Assembly: GCA_900239685.1 (NCBI GenBank)
Contig: OENT01000188.1
Location: 1-64,000 of the forward strand
Direction: 5' to 3'
Length of the DNA: 64,000 nucleotides
Source: Rotaria macrura
Taxonomy: Eukaryota > Rotifera > Eurotatoria > Philodinida > Philodinidae
In this document: positions 1 to 12,800 of the stretch, in pieces
Layout of the letters: each line of letters opens with the position of its first letter
How positions within the stretch are numbered: position 1 is the first letter of the stretch
Notes under the pieces: generated by a model
Seen by the model: the letters and a program-made list of their open reading frames with translations, nothing else
Database searches by the model: none
What the model was told of the DNA's origin: nothing
Position numbers and translations under genes: made by a program

Positions 1-3000
1 AGGAAAAATGAAAGAATACAAAAGTTCATTGTTCTCTTTCGCGATCGCGTGTATCCATCATTTCTAATGAACAACAGGTGATGGGAGAGAAAGTTGAAAT
101 GCGAGAGTAACAACACTTGATCCGTTCTGTTTCTTCGATGGTTTTGTTTGATTTTCATAGTTAAAGAAGAGAAAAAGAAGAGAAAGAAAACGTGAATGAC
201 AAATATACATGGTGAAGTATTGTACTTCGTACAAGAATTATTCAAAGAAAAAAATGTTTATTGAGAAAAGAACTTTAGTACATATGATGTATCGAAAAGG
301 AAAATTATTATAACTTATGTTGATTTATTTGTGTGAGTTCAGAAAGAGAACAAGAGTGAGAGAAAAAGAAAAGAAAAACAACTTTTCTTAAGTATAAAAA
401 TAATATTTACATGGATGAAAATGTGCTTCTTGGCATATGTAATCGATATTTCGTCGCCATTTAACTAGGTGTTGTTATAGTAGCAGCCACATATTTTTAT
501 TAGACACAGAAAGTTATTGAGATATCAAACAATTATATCCAACTGTCGTTCATAAGATTGAGCTACTGTCTACTAAACAATTACTTTTACTTTCCAAATT
601 TCTAGTTTTCGCATCATTTTTCAATCATCTCATGTTCTCCTTGGCAGATATCAACTGAGAAATTAGAAACAAATAAATTCAATTCGATTCACCTTGTTAT
701 TTAATTAAGGAAAAATAGCGTATAGTGAATGAACTTATAGAACTTCACTAGCCTATTTTTATGCATACAATATAATGCAGACATTGTTTGAATAAATTAT
801 TCATATGTCACGTTCGAAATCAAAAGATATCGTAGAATATGTTTGTGTGGTCAACAATATTTAAAAGATTTGACTACACCATTAGAAAATTTTCCGGATT
901 CATTCGAATCTACACGACTAGATCTTACGATTGAAGTTGTGATTCGTAATTTCGTTCTAAATACAATTGTTTTCACTGATGCGATGGGCCAATGCATTCA
1001 TCGTCGACTATTGAAGTTTTTAAATTCTAGAGTAAGATGTCAAAATAAATTTTTTGACGTTCATTTCATGAGAAGACTTTTTGTTTTTAATTATATATTC
1101 GACATTCAAAATTAATGATGTGAAATAAAATGAAATTGCCGTATCTTGTTTCTTTTTTTGATAAAAAAGAAGCAATTAATATTTTTTATGTTATTTTTAA
1201 CATAAATTGTATTGAATCCAGAAGGTTTTATCAGATGAAAAAAAAATTAAATTACTGTCAAACACACTTCAATTTCAATACCTACAATAACAAAAGAACA
1301 ATTCAAATAACACAAATCTTCGCTTCGATTTGTATGCAAAAAAAAAGAATTACATGTTAATTCATGAAACGTCTAAAAAGAATTCATCATCAACAAAACA
1401 TAGAACTCGTTTTCATAGTGCAAACATTTCGTTTCAACATTGTTTGATAAATGAAGACGAGTTCTTAAAAAATGTTCATCTATATATTAGTTATTGCTAT
1501 TAAACAAAGAATCCAACAATTTTGAAGATCAGGAACATTCATTTTCTTACTGATTCTCTCTGACACACAAGTATAAATATCAACTAGACCTTAGACAAAA
1601 TAATAGACAGTAAAAAATAATAATAATATTGATTTATCATCACTTGAATTGAAATATAATACAACACAACATAGCTATTTTTAGTGTAGTGTAGCAACAG
1701 TTCGTGTTGCACAGCTTATTTCTGAAGAAGATCAAATGGATTTTTTTCTTCTTAGCTTCATATTGTTTGCCAGAAGAATACATTTGAAATAAGACCATCG
1801 TTTTTGAATTTCAAGATATAATGTTACTAATAAATGGATATCATTTAGATTGTCTTGAAGAAAGAAATTTTATAATTTCCTCAGTACGTCGTCTATAGGA
1901 AATGAAGCTTACAGAAAAATGATGCCGTGTATTTAACCGACGGAAAAGATCATTAACCTTGAAATTTGCACGACTCATAGATTTAGTCGAAGTATTCTCA
2001 AGTTTTTCCGTTTACATGTGATTCTATATTCATAATGAGTAAGTATACGTCGAATAAATGAATTTCATTGCTATGAAACGTATTGTAATATGAATAAATT
2101 AAATTAAATGATCATTGTAGAATACCAAGAACGCGTTCAAAAAAAAACGAACAGCAATCGAAGAATTATTTAATTTTAGTGCCGTTCTCAATAGAATGCC
2201 ACGTACGGATCATCTCATTTCCGGTCAAATCGAATCCCATCCATTCGTTTATCGTACATCGACCCATCTCACATATTCATACACAAGATAACCAATATTT
2301 ATTGTACAACTTGACAACGATCATTCTGATTTTGCTAGCATGAACGATATTTTCTCATACGGACCTATGCAATAACTCGAAGTTTATTGTAATCGCTGTT
2401 AAGGTTCAAAAAGCTTCGTTATGAATTCTTCTTGATTGAAAAAATCTATTTGCCGACGAAAATTATCGAATCAAATTTAGATGATGGTTCAATCACTGTC
2501 TACGTTGTATGTTGAATAATGCATTAATCAAAACAATACATTATCACACGGAACTTTCATTCTTATTGAAGATTTCTTTCGTCTAGTATAGGTGAACATC
2601 AAATTTTGATAAACTTGTATATGTAAATTTGACTTAAAGTTTAATGTTTTTATTTCCTTCTTAATCAACTGCATATGGGCACGGCCAAAAATCAGCGCTC
2701 TTGTATAGGGAAGGTTTAATGTTGGAAAACGAGGGAGGTCTTCCAGATACTTGGAAGTGTGCCATCAACAAATTATCAAACTTGTTCCATAACTATAAGA
2801 GTGATATAATCTCAGATTTTCCCTCTACACAGGCTGAAATAAAAATCTGTCGAGGAATTTCATCCAAAAGGTAGTTTTTTTACGCTTTTACATAGAGACT
2901 ATTTTTATGGTACTCAAGTATCAGAAAAAAAGAACAGTTTTATCTTTACAGGTTGAAATCGTAAGTCACGAAACCTTCCTTCGTATAAATTCAAGAAAAT

Positions 3001-4279
3001 ATGGAATCCCGCAACGAACGATATTTTAAGCCTGTTTATTTCATGAAGTAAAAGTAGATCAGAAGCGATCTGTGATATTCGAACTGATTGTTAGAAGCTC
3101 GGCAACATTTGAATGCAACCTTCATTTGAATTCTTCGTTCTTTCGTAGACAAGTGATTTACTTCTAGTCAGTCTAAACAAATTAATTTGTTTTTTGAAAT
3201 TCCGTAACGGTTATTATTTTTGAGATAACTCTGCGGTAATTGAAGAGAAATGAATGTAATTTGTACTGGTGATAGATCTCAACAAGTGCTATTTGTGATA
3301 GAAATGAGTAAATCCGAAAATTACTATTGAATCAGTTTCGTGCGAAATCTAACTTTAAGGTTCTTCATTCAACAGTGATAATTATTTTTGAATTGTTAAT
3401 AAATAACCTTGAAAACCATGATACACGTATCAAGACAACTAAAAGATTGACATCTTAAATAAAAAAATCGGATAATTTTCAACTGAAATACATTGGGTCA
3501 TAATATTATGTGTTTCAAGTCGTATGAAAATTTTCTGTTATAATCTAGTTTCGTTTAGATTTAAGTCTATGAAACATCATCTAAACTCAACAAATAAATT
3601 CATATACACATATAACTATGCAGTATAATCGTGTGTTTTCATTTTTCACTAACATTGATTTCAATCAATCAAAGTGATTTTCAAATATTAACTTGAACCT
3701 ATTGTCAATCAATTAAAATCGATGAATCACATCACTTTCATATTTGGTAAGTCTGATCAATTGGAGCTTATTGAAATAAGCAATATTCGCCTTAATTTTC
3801 ATGACGTTGATCCAAATCAAAACAATGATAGCAAAATAATTTTCTTTGACGAACTAACCACAGAATACGACATAAGTATGAAGATATACTCTTGTTTTCT
3901 GAAAATACAATTCTGTGTATACGACATTATCTCAGGTGAATATCATTGTTTGAAATCTTTCGTAAAAATGATCTTGATTTACTTCGATATTTTAGTAATA
4001 TATACACAAATATCCTCATTGTATTCGAAATAATTAGGCAAGACCAATTAAAAATCCTAATTGTGAATATCTGTGTGTGATGCTTGAAAAACAATTTCAG
4101 GATAGAATCTCATATAGCTTATTTATAATCATTAACAATAAGAAAAGGACAGATTTGTATGATTCTACTGAAAAAAATATCTTTTTATTGAAAATATAAC
4201 TTTCAAGGCAATACAATATAAGAACTGATTTCTTCATCTACATGTTAAAGAATAGCGCTCAATGGAGTAGTTCTTGAAT
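1..4279. other. Gene-free AT-rich stretch
   Basis: No exon chain or recognisable protein motif could be supported here on either strand. The open frames at 843-1115, 1130-1360 and 3722-4033 (+) have AT-driven composition, match no family I know and lack convincing splice partners. Around 2670-2990 there is a less AT-rich patch, but I could not assign it to any element. Confidence 0.5.
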
Positions 4280-4287
4280 GGGACTAT

Positions 4288-4881
4288 GGGTGTGGCTATC
4301 CGTTCGGATAAAGAGACCAACCGAAAACACACCCACACTCACGCCACAAATAACAGTTGTGAGCAAAATAATCTATGTCGTCAACAGTTAGAAGTCTGAT
4401 TTCTTCATTTATCAAACAGCTTGAATGCTCAGTAAACAGTGAGGGTGTGGTTGTGCTTTTGGGTATAGGTGTGGTTGCCAATGTGGTTTTTTTTACAAAA
4501 GACTTAGCCACAGGTACTACTATCAGTACTTCGACATGGAGTGCCGCCGACAAGGTTCGCCCTGGTTTTATTTTGGGGTGTGAGTGTGGGTCCAAGTTCT
4601 GCTGTTGACTGAGTGTACGTTTGGCTGTGTTTGGGAGAGTGTGTGTGCCTGTGGGTTTGATGTGGCTCTCGCGTGCTGATGTGTGTTGGGTATGGGTATT
4701 GCAGTGGGTGTGGATTCCTGGTTTCCGATTTCGATCAGTAAAGAACAATAAACCCAAAGGACATCCACACTGACAAACATACTCAGACAGCCAAGCCCAC
4801 AAGGGTTTGAACACGGAGACGCACGAAAACTATACCCAGACCCATTCACACCGTCACCGATGGTCACCCACGCCCACACCA
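4288..4881. repeat. Interstitial TGTGGG-like telomeric repeat block, inverted halves
   Basis: Degenerate TGTGG/GGGTGTG motifs crowd the + strand from about 4436 to 4712, then the composition flips to CCACA/CACCC motifs on the same strand from about 4755 to 4881, so two repeat arms face each other around a 40-nt core. A smaller unit at 4288-4340 has the same plan (GGGTGTGG on the left, ACACACCCACACTC on the right). What is seen is the motif crowding and the strand switch. That TGTGGG is the bdelloid telomere repeat is prior knowledge recalled without checking. Inference: scars of a former chromosome end or of a telomere-associated retroelement. Open frames across the block (for example 4296-4814, -) are products of the repeat and are not called as genes. 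Confidence 0.5.
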
Positions 4882-5008
4882 TTAAGTGTATTTAGTCATC
4901 GCCTGAATATTGTTCATATGCTTTCGTCTCTGCTAATAACATGTATTTTCGTTCCGGATAAAGTTACTTTATTCGCTCGCTTTGCATCGTTATAACTTAA
5001 GGAGTGGT

Positions 5009-5074
5009 TTCAAATCTCTTAGAACACGATTCACTACGAAAGGGGGGAAGCATCAGAACACGAAGAGATTTGAA
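5009..5074. repeat. 12-bp perfect inverted repeat (hairpin) beside lectin 3' end
   Basis: TTCAAATCTCTT at 5009-5020 is the exact reverse complement of AAGAGATTTGAA at 5063-5074, leaving a 42-nt loop that contains the motif AGAACACGA twice. It lies about 30 nt beyond the stop codon of the minus-strand lectin gene, so it could be a 3' UTR stem or a terminator-like structure. The function is unknown. Confidence 0.4.
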
Positions 5075-5105
5075 CATTGAAAGCACAGTTACGATGTGGT
5101 CTTGT

Positions 5106-5582
5106 TTAAACACATGCCATCCACTGCACTCCTATATTATGTGTCACCACCGTTCCCCAGGTTGAGAACCGAATGTTAAAGCCGTAAGGAGATATATGTT
5201 CCTGCCCGACCGCATAATAGACACCGGGAGCATTTTCTGTACTACGAAACATAGGTTGCTTCTTTTGCAGCACCAAATAGTAAAACTGAAAAGTCTTACT
5301 TCATTTCTACATGAGTGATTGCCAGAAACACCATAGGTGTACTTTGAAATGGGACACGAAAAGCTGCGTGTTGAACCACAATTCGATCTCTACAAGTTTG
5401 CCGCCAATCCCCCGGTGTCGCCCAGTTTTGTGGACAGGCTCCCATATAAGCTGATCCCATCTGACCTAAGCAAGCATATATCTTTTTTAATTTTAGCGCT
5501 GGTAACAATGCATACAGTTCATTTGAAGACTTTTTTGAAAAGAAATGCTCATAAGTAACAACAGCACATAAAAGTTCTGCAT
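5106..5582 (-). CDS. Secreted H-type lectin-like protein (5' structure uncertain)
   Basis: Two exons are clear: 5300 to about 5498, and 5106-5241, joined across a 58-nt intron (5242-5299, donor GTAAGA, acceptor TTTCGTAG). The joined product carries an H-type lectin (discoidin/Helix agglutinin) fold signature: AAFRVPFQSTPMVFLAITHV, then GFNIRFSTWG, ending VQWMACV and a stop. The domain is about 70 residues, the usual size, and sits at the C-terminus. A Cys/Trp-bearing segment (ACPQNWATPGDWRQTC) precedes it. Upstream at 5582 an ATG opens a signal-peptide-like frame (MQNFYVLLLLMSISF), but joining it to the lectin frame would need an unusually short intron (32 nt) or a frameshift, so the 5' end may be damaged or misread. 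Known of the family: H-type lectins bind sugars, often GalNAc, outside the cell. The gene is bracketed by telomere-like repeat units and its GC is higher than in the surroundings, which fits bdelloid subtelomeric or acquired genes. That origin is inference. Confidence 0.65.
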
Positions 5583-5835
5583 GATGATATCAATCGTTAA
5601 CCGAATATCTTTGATGATTACGAATCGGATAATAGTGAAGTTTTCTTTCTTTTTGACTCTATTTACGAAAAAATCAGCGAATAAATATTCAAATCATTCC
5701 GCTTATCGGCATTACGGGTTGTTGGAATAAAAACTGATCTTTCTTCAACAGTTATAAAATAAAAACTGAATAGGATTAAGTACTGATTTAGATAAAGCGT
5801 AGATATCTTAAGATTTTTCTTAAGACTAGATGAGT

Positions 5836-6225
5836 GGTTGTTGTCTATGTGGCTGTGGGTTTGCTTTTTATTGCGTTTCATCAACATCCACATCCAATGA
5901 TTAATGGTGCTGAAGGTGTTCACTTTTTCAGTCATACTTTTCCGTAGGTGAACATTGGCAGACACTCCACATATGGTCTTTTGTGAACAGTCTCTGTCCT
6001 CCCGGTCCATAACTGATGGATTAAAGCATTCAACAACATGACGAGTATCTTTTAGTTAGAAATAAATGCAAGGAACGCTATAGCCATACCATAATTTGAA
6101 GTATCGTAGGGTGTGGGTGTGCGTGTGATGTGAATTCGTGACTTTCATTGTGGGTAAGTATTGAACAATACACACGAAGGAAATCCACAGAGACACCCAC
6201 ACTCTACATGTGCATGTTTGTGTGA
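5836..6225. repeat. Further TGTGGG/CCCACA facing units
   Basis: Two more units of the plan seen at 4288-4881. One lies near 5838-5895 (TGTGGCTGTGGG, spacer, ACATCCACATCC). The other is at 6108-6225 (GGGTGTGGGTGTG, spacer, GACACCCACACTC). The spacer of the second aligns by eye with that at 4713-4775: both contain a GAACAATA word followed by an AAGGA-ATCCACA word in the same order and spacing, so these are related copies and not chance runs. They lie on the 5' side of the lectin gene, which is therefore enclosed by repeat units. Confidence 0.45.
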
Positions 6226-6260
6226 GTGCAGTGGCAACCAATAGTAAATTTTCTTTAGCT

Positions 6261-7955
6261 GCGCTGAAAGGGTTTTGTAGTTTTCTATATTGTGCTAGAA
6301 CAAATAGAGGATTTTAAGGAACATATTATAGTCGTTTTGTTTGATGTCGAAAAGCGTGACGAAAGCATCACTAATGTTCGTTTGTGTTATTTAACCGTTA
6401 CATTACGTATTTTATGTGTATGGCAATGTCTAATGATTTCTCTTAATTCTTCGGAGAGTTCGAGTTTGGTGATCATGACTCTTCTCAAGAAGTACAATAG
6501 GTAATCGTGAGTGTAACAATTGGTGTTGGTAGTCAAGTGACATATTTATCATGTTGATAATCAAGATTAGTTTTCTAGTTGACAAAATTGTCAGTATCAA
6601 TAGAAGGTCTGCTTTATAGCTTGTGTCTTCACATAATAAATACATCAATCTTGACTTTGAGGAATTCACAGTTTGGGTATCCTGCACAAATCAGAAAGAA
6701 TTGAAGGGGGCGAACAGTTAGCATGATTAGTTTCATCCCTGCTTAAGGAACTCACCAAATGATTTTATCGCTAGTTCGATTGAAAGAGATTAAGTTGAGA
6801 TTATTTACTCTGTTACAGATTTAGTTATAAAAAAACAAATTCAACGGCATGGCAAACTCCTCTCTCCAGGAAATTCATTTTAATTTACTAGTACTAATTA
6901 CTTATATCTATCAGCAGTGTCAAACTTGAAGTTTGAATTCAATTATTGAAGACTCTTTCAAGCATTCAAATTTTCATGTTTCTAACATCCAAAAACAAAT
7001 CTTTGCATCATGGCTTCTTTGTGTGCCGTCGATTTCCACCCAGTAACACCTGGTGCATTTTTATTCGTGTTCGTGATTCAGAGATTTGCCGCACTCTCGG
7101 TTGACACGTTGTACTCTATGATACTATAAATATTCGTTGCAAGCCTAAGTTGCCAGAGTGGAAAGCAACAAAGATAACTATTTATTTGTACAAGATTACT
7201 AAATAAGAATTTCTTCTTATATCGAAGAATGACGATGATAACTCGAATTAACATAAAGAAAGCATCGCATCCATTAAAAAAAAATAAGAACTCTGAAGAA
7301 AACTGATACAGAAAAAAACATTTTCACATGTTAATTTCATCAATCAAACTTGTATGTGATTCTATAAATAACAGAACCACATGATCGAACGCATACGAAC
7401 ATTCACACACATCCTCATTTTAGACTCATTATCTTGTGCAGCCAAACAACAAGATCGAACAAAACTTCATATCGAAGTTGAAGAAAGACATTTATCCGTT
7501 AGAAAAATTGAACATGCATATAATTCTAAATGATACTTGTTAAATAGGCGGATTACATCATTTTTTTATTTAAATCTAACGAGCATTTCAAATCACCTCT
7601 CATCAAGCAACAATTTTTTACGCTATCGTGTTTAATGAAAACTGTATATGTTTGTCAATGGAGGAATTCATTTGATTCTTAATTCTATATCGATTACACT
7701 TTATCATCTAGTCATCGTTATCAGTTTCATATTTTGTAGTATAATAACAATAAACTCCTCGATAACATATAAATAGAAGTTAACATGATCGCAAACGCCA
7801 TCTTCGCTCGCTCTCTGCAATTGGTAACATGGTTGAAAGTTGTTAAAAGCAAGCAAGCTCTCTCTTTTCCCATTGTTTAATTTTTACTTCATACGTACTA
7901 CTACCCTATACGGGAAAAAAAAGAAAGCATTTGATTAATCTCTGATTCTTCTTAG
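6261..7955. other. Intergenic region and AK6 upstream sequence
   Basis: No coding exon recognised. The last 200 nt look like a promoter for the following kinase gene: ATATAAATAG near 7768, an AAGATGGCG-type (YY1-like) element in reverse orientation near 7797-7806 within a GC-richer patch, then a pyrimidine tract ending in TTCTTAG directly before the ATG. Confidence 0.35.
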
Positions 7956-8570
7956 ATGAATACAACAAAACAACTTCCAAATATAATCATCTGCGGTACA
8001 CCAGGTAAGTGACTTCTCTTTTCATGTATTATTTGTAGTTCGAATCACTTTTTCTCAGGTGTTGGTAAATCTCGTATTTGTCAAGAATTATGTTCAGCAA
8101 ATAAATCATTAACATATCTAAATATAAATGATTTAGTTAAACAAAAAAATTTTCTTCTTGAATACGACGAAGACAATGAATGCCAAGTACTAGATGATGA
8201 TGCTATTCATGATTATTTAGATGATGAATATTTTCAAACATCATCGCCACCATCTGGCCTAATTATTGACTATCATAGTGCAGGCATTGTACCTGATAGT
8301 GATCATATTCATGGTGTATTTGTTATCCGTTGTAGCAATGATAAATTACATAGTCGACTTCAACAAAGAAATTATTCTGACAAGAAAATCGAACAAAATA
8401 TTCAATCAGAAATTTTTCAAGTGTGTCTCGACGAAGCACGAGAATCATTCGATGAAAACATTGTTCATGAAATAACGAATGAAGCAGAGGAGGATTTAAA
8501 AAAGAATATCGAAAATATATTAGATTGGATCAATCAATGGTCATCGACTGATGCAACAAATAAGACATAA
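7956..8570 (+). CDS. AK6: Adenylate kinase isoenzyme 6 (hCINAP/Fap7 family)
   Basis: Exons 7956-8004 and 8059-8570, separated by a 54-nt intron; 186 aa against 172 in human. The protein opens with the P-loop GTPGVGKS at residues 14-21, whose coding is split by the intron. It continues with the short NMP and core segments, a Walker-B-like IIDYHS motif typical of this branch, and the conserved QSEIFQVCLDEA helix and acidic tail ending near WINQW. The family is a nuclear/nucleolar ATPase and nucleoside monophosphate kinase that acts in late 18S rRNA maturation with uS11 (yeast Fap7). The start is the first ATG after the acceptor TTCTTAG at 7949-7955, which touches it; with no upstream exon evident this looks like a spliced-leader addition site. 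A poly(A) signal AATAAA lies at 8631-8636. No oddities in the coding sequence. Confidence 0.93.
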
Positions 8571-9852
8571 TGATATGAAACAAAAGAAAATGAAAAAAAT
8601 AACCGTTATTGTTATTTATAGTTATTGCGAAATAAAAATTAAAGAACAGGCCTTGGACTATTCTTATTATTTGTGAGTAACAATCATACATGAGATATCA
8701 ATTTCTAGGCGTACGATTAAAAGCATGAGAAAATAAAGGAAGGTTACAATACATTGGTAATAATAAATGATCAAGATGTAATTCAACGGAACTCTCCAAG
8801 AAATTTTCGAGTTTGTAAAGAAGCGTGTAATCATTAGACTGAACTTCTTAGTTCATATTAATTGATCCAATCTTGTGTTGAACATGTAAATTCAAGTTGC
8901 AAAAGAATCAGTGCACTAGAGCTGGTAAAAAACACAGATATGAAAGTCATTGGGCATACGATGAATGGAGCAGAAAACAGATAGCTATAAAATGCCATAG
9001 CAATGATTAAAAGATGAAAGAGAATAGTTAGTTATATTTTCTCGTTTGCTCTTGGAAAATCTTTTTCTTCGAGTCTACACTTGTCTTGTGCGTTGAAAAA
9101 TACAGAGTAAGTATATATAGTTTGCTTTTTGTAGATCTATTGTCATCTAGTTTCAAAAAGCCGTCTCTTTAGGATCTAACTAGGGAAGAATGCGAACGAT
9201 GAGAAATCAACCCGAAAATACATCTTTCAGGATTCTTGTGAGCCCTTGGAAGGACTTACAAGAAAATAAAAACGGAATGATAAAGAACGATGGATGGTAA
9301 TGTTTCAAGAGATAGTGTAGAACAGCTGCAATGAATGAAAAAAATCCGAAATATCCTATACTGTGTCTATTGACTTTTAAGATTTTCCTATCGAGTATGG
9401 TATATTCTTTTCTAATTAAGGACACCGTTCTCTCTTTTTACAGTTTAGAGCACCGTTAGGAAGCGATAATATTTGTGTCATTTCTTGGAAAATAATTCCA
9501 AGAATAAATCTCCGATAGATTATCTACTATTATTTCATCTAATAAATAATCAAGGTTGCTATTTTAATACTGAATCATGATAATAGCATTTTATTTCTAC
9601 AAATTATTGAAAGCATGAATAGACAATTGTTAAATTAAGGCTTTATGATCACATACAAACGTACTATTTCGTTTGAAACAATGAACAATCTCTCGTCATC
9701 AATAATCACTCATGTCTACGTGTGTAGATAGTAGCACGAATTCAAAAATAGATACAGCTGTCTGACTATTAAGTTTCTACTTGAATCAACAGAGTTGTGT
9801 ACTTCAACACAATATTTATTCTTTTTATTAAAAATTTTTAAAACAGCATTTA
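8571..9852. other. Intergenic spacer between AK6 and TTC12 3' ends
   Basis: The two flanking genes are convergent. The AK6 poly(A) signal is at 8631-8636 and a minus-strand AATAAA for TTC12 is at 9815-9820. Between them I see no supported gene; the 72-codon frame at 9207-9425 (-) has no recognisable motif. Confidence 0.4.
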
Positions 9853-12800
9853 TCACAATTCAATATCTTTAAGAGCTGAATGAAGAATTTCAGTACCGTG
9901 TTGTTTTCGGAATTCATGTAGAAAACTAAATAGATAGATATACGATTCATATAAATATTTCAATAACATGTGAATATATTTAATCTATACCTTTCATCGG
10001 CTTTAACCAATTTAGTAATAAAGATAGCTACATTTTTTCTTGCTGCTTTACTTAACCATGATTCTTCAATTAATTTCAACATTTGGTGAATGAGTTTTTC
10101 TTCTCCTGGATTTTTTCGTAAAAGTTGCCTTGCTGATGAATGAATAATAATATGTCCAAAGACCAAAGAACCATTACCAATAAGTAATGAATTTTGACTT
10201 TTAACTAACTGATCGTAAATGAGAGATAAAACTACAAGAAAAACAAATATGAAAGTTCCTTACAGAGTTTAATACTATCTGTTATTTACTACGCAGCTGT
10301 CTTTGTTTTATTTCAGTAACGAAGATAAAATTCTCATGACTAGAGCAATTTGATTACGGGAGACTATTTAAAAAGATTCATATACTACATATATTCGTAG
10401 TTCTCAAAAGAGAATACTACACTCATATTTCATCCATAGCGATGAACTCGATAAGACACAACTCTTGTGATGTTTCAATCAGACATAATACTCATATTTT
10501 CGTTGTTAGTTCAAAATTACGGTAAAGAACATCAAGACAGTTCATTCTTTTGTTTAGCGTATCAAAAATAATCAATGTGTGAACTATCAATGGATAATGC
10601 ATATGTTTTTCAACATTTTTATAAACGAATAAAAATTAAATATAAACCACTTAACATAATTCCTACACGAATTCAAATCATATTCCAATCGAGCTAATTT
10701 CAATGAATTAACATTTTTACCAAGACAAAACTTCCAAGAAGTATATGGTCTCGATAGACACTTTCAATATTTTTTATTTTGGATAAAGATAAACGAGAAA
10801 ATGTCTTCTAACTTATTGAAAAGTTCATTAAGAAATGAATTTTCAAAATCAGTTCATTTTTTTTTCTAATCAAGAAATTTGTCAACATCTACAATATTCT
10901 TCTTATTATTATCGTAAATCCTTACGTTTATTATCACTTGCAACAGTTTTTTGTCCTTCTTCATTCGATTGTGTATATAATGCTAGAAGTCTGACACCAG
11001 CTCGAACATTTTCTTCATTGACGTTCTAAAAACAAAGTATAAATTCAATACAACATGGTATTATTCCTACGAATAATAGAACCTGTTGCAAAGCTTGACT
11101 AATTCGAGATGTTATTTTATATTCAATAAGAATATCAACAGCTTGTTGATTGTGCATAACAATATTTCCAAGTAATGTAAATATACGTTGATGATGTGGA
11201 GAATCCTTTAATTTAGTTAGTATCTTTTCGCATAACTAAATAACGGAATAAAAACTTATCGAAAAAAAATTCTATCATTTGAATCATACAGTTTTATATA
11301 ATTCTTTCAGAGCAGCACTTTCTTCATTGGTTAGATTAATCAATAATCCTAATAAATTCAAATCATGTTCATTGCCGTTTTGTCCCAAGTCTTCAATTAA
11401 TATTTGAAAAATATCTGTTTCATTATTGGCACAAAATCGAATTTGTTTGTCCGAGCAAAGATTTGTTAATAGCGATAGTATAACAGTTCGAGTTTGCTCA
11501 TCCATCAAAGATGATTTCTATATAAAAAGAAAATGACGAATCTTGAATTGAACTCTATTGATCGTGTTGTTTATTGTTATTTTACTATACAATAAAATAT
11601 TTTCACTCCTCTAACCATTCATTTACAAGATAGTAAAGTCTTTTGATTATAGCTATGACTTATCTATTCGACCTCAACATTTAATCATATAATTGTACAG
11701 GCGCAACAATATGAACGTTCATTTTTCTCTACGATTATAACTAAAATGATTCCTACTTGTTTTAAACTAGTAGATAAAAATTAAAAGTATATTTTTTCAG
11801 TCACTACAACTAAAATAAAACGATGTTTTCAACTTTCACTTAAAAAGCTAAACAGTCTTTCTACAACTATGGATCTTGTGCTTACAAGTATTGTAATTAA
11901 TTTTATCAGTTCATCTTTGTTTTTAAAATATTGTCGAATCCTAAAATACAAAAAACAAAAAATTGAACTAAAAAACCAATTTTCTCATGTTTGGCAAAAT
12001 GCTTACTTTGATTCAATTGCTAGATTACTCAACAATTGAGCAGCATAGATTCGTTTCGATTTTTTCGTATTAATCGTATTGATTAAATATTGAATAATTC
12101 TAAATAAGTACATTTTCTTTTTAAGATTCAAGACAAGGCTAAACATTTTTCTTGTTTACTTCATTGGTGTAGTTTGTTGCAAGAGAATCGATCGCAATTG
12201 ATTGTTTAATGAAATTTCAACAAGATATCGAAGTGCATTCGATGAATAATTATTTTTTGCTAGATAATGATTTAGAAATTTACTTTCTAAACACTGTTTA
12301 GCGTTTTCATCTAAAACGAAAACATTCTTTTTCTTTGTCATCATGCTGAGATCAAGGCACTTTTTTTTCATACCATCATCTTGACAAAGAATTATCATGA
12401 GATTAAATATCGATTCAGATAAATTTTTATCATCATTTTCAGCTATAATCGAATGAGAATTGAATAGATTGAAGCCATCGTTCACACGAAATGCTGTTCG
12501 AGTTGTTTCTAAAATTGAGAAAAACAAAATTTTCGCATTTTCATTTTTGAAAATATTAATTTCGTTTAAGTTTCAACCATCTTTTATCAGTTGACATAGT
12601 AGATCGAGACCACCGGCATAGAATATAATCGGATGATTTTCGATATTTAATTTTTTAATTGTATTAGTTAAATTCATTGGTATCGATGGATCTTCATTGG
12701 ATAAAAATACTCGTGCTGATTCTTCTCGTTGATGTTTATCTTTTTGTCGTTGAACTTCTTGTAAACATTCTAGAAAAGAAAATAACAAAACGAACATCTA

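Noticed and set aside
843-1115. A 90-codon plus-strand frame
   Set aside because: No recognisable motif and no matching exon on either side.
3722-4033. A 103-codon plus-strand frame
   Set aside because: Looks moderately protein-like, but I could find no family signature or joined exons.
4296-4814. A 172-codon minus-strand frame rich in Thr/His/Pro
   Set aside because: It is the translation of the CCCACA/TGTGGG repeat block, as are the overlapping frames in other phases; no domain or splice context.
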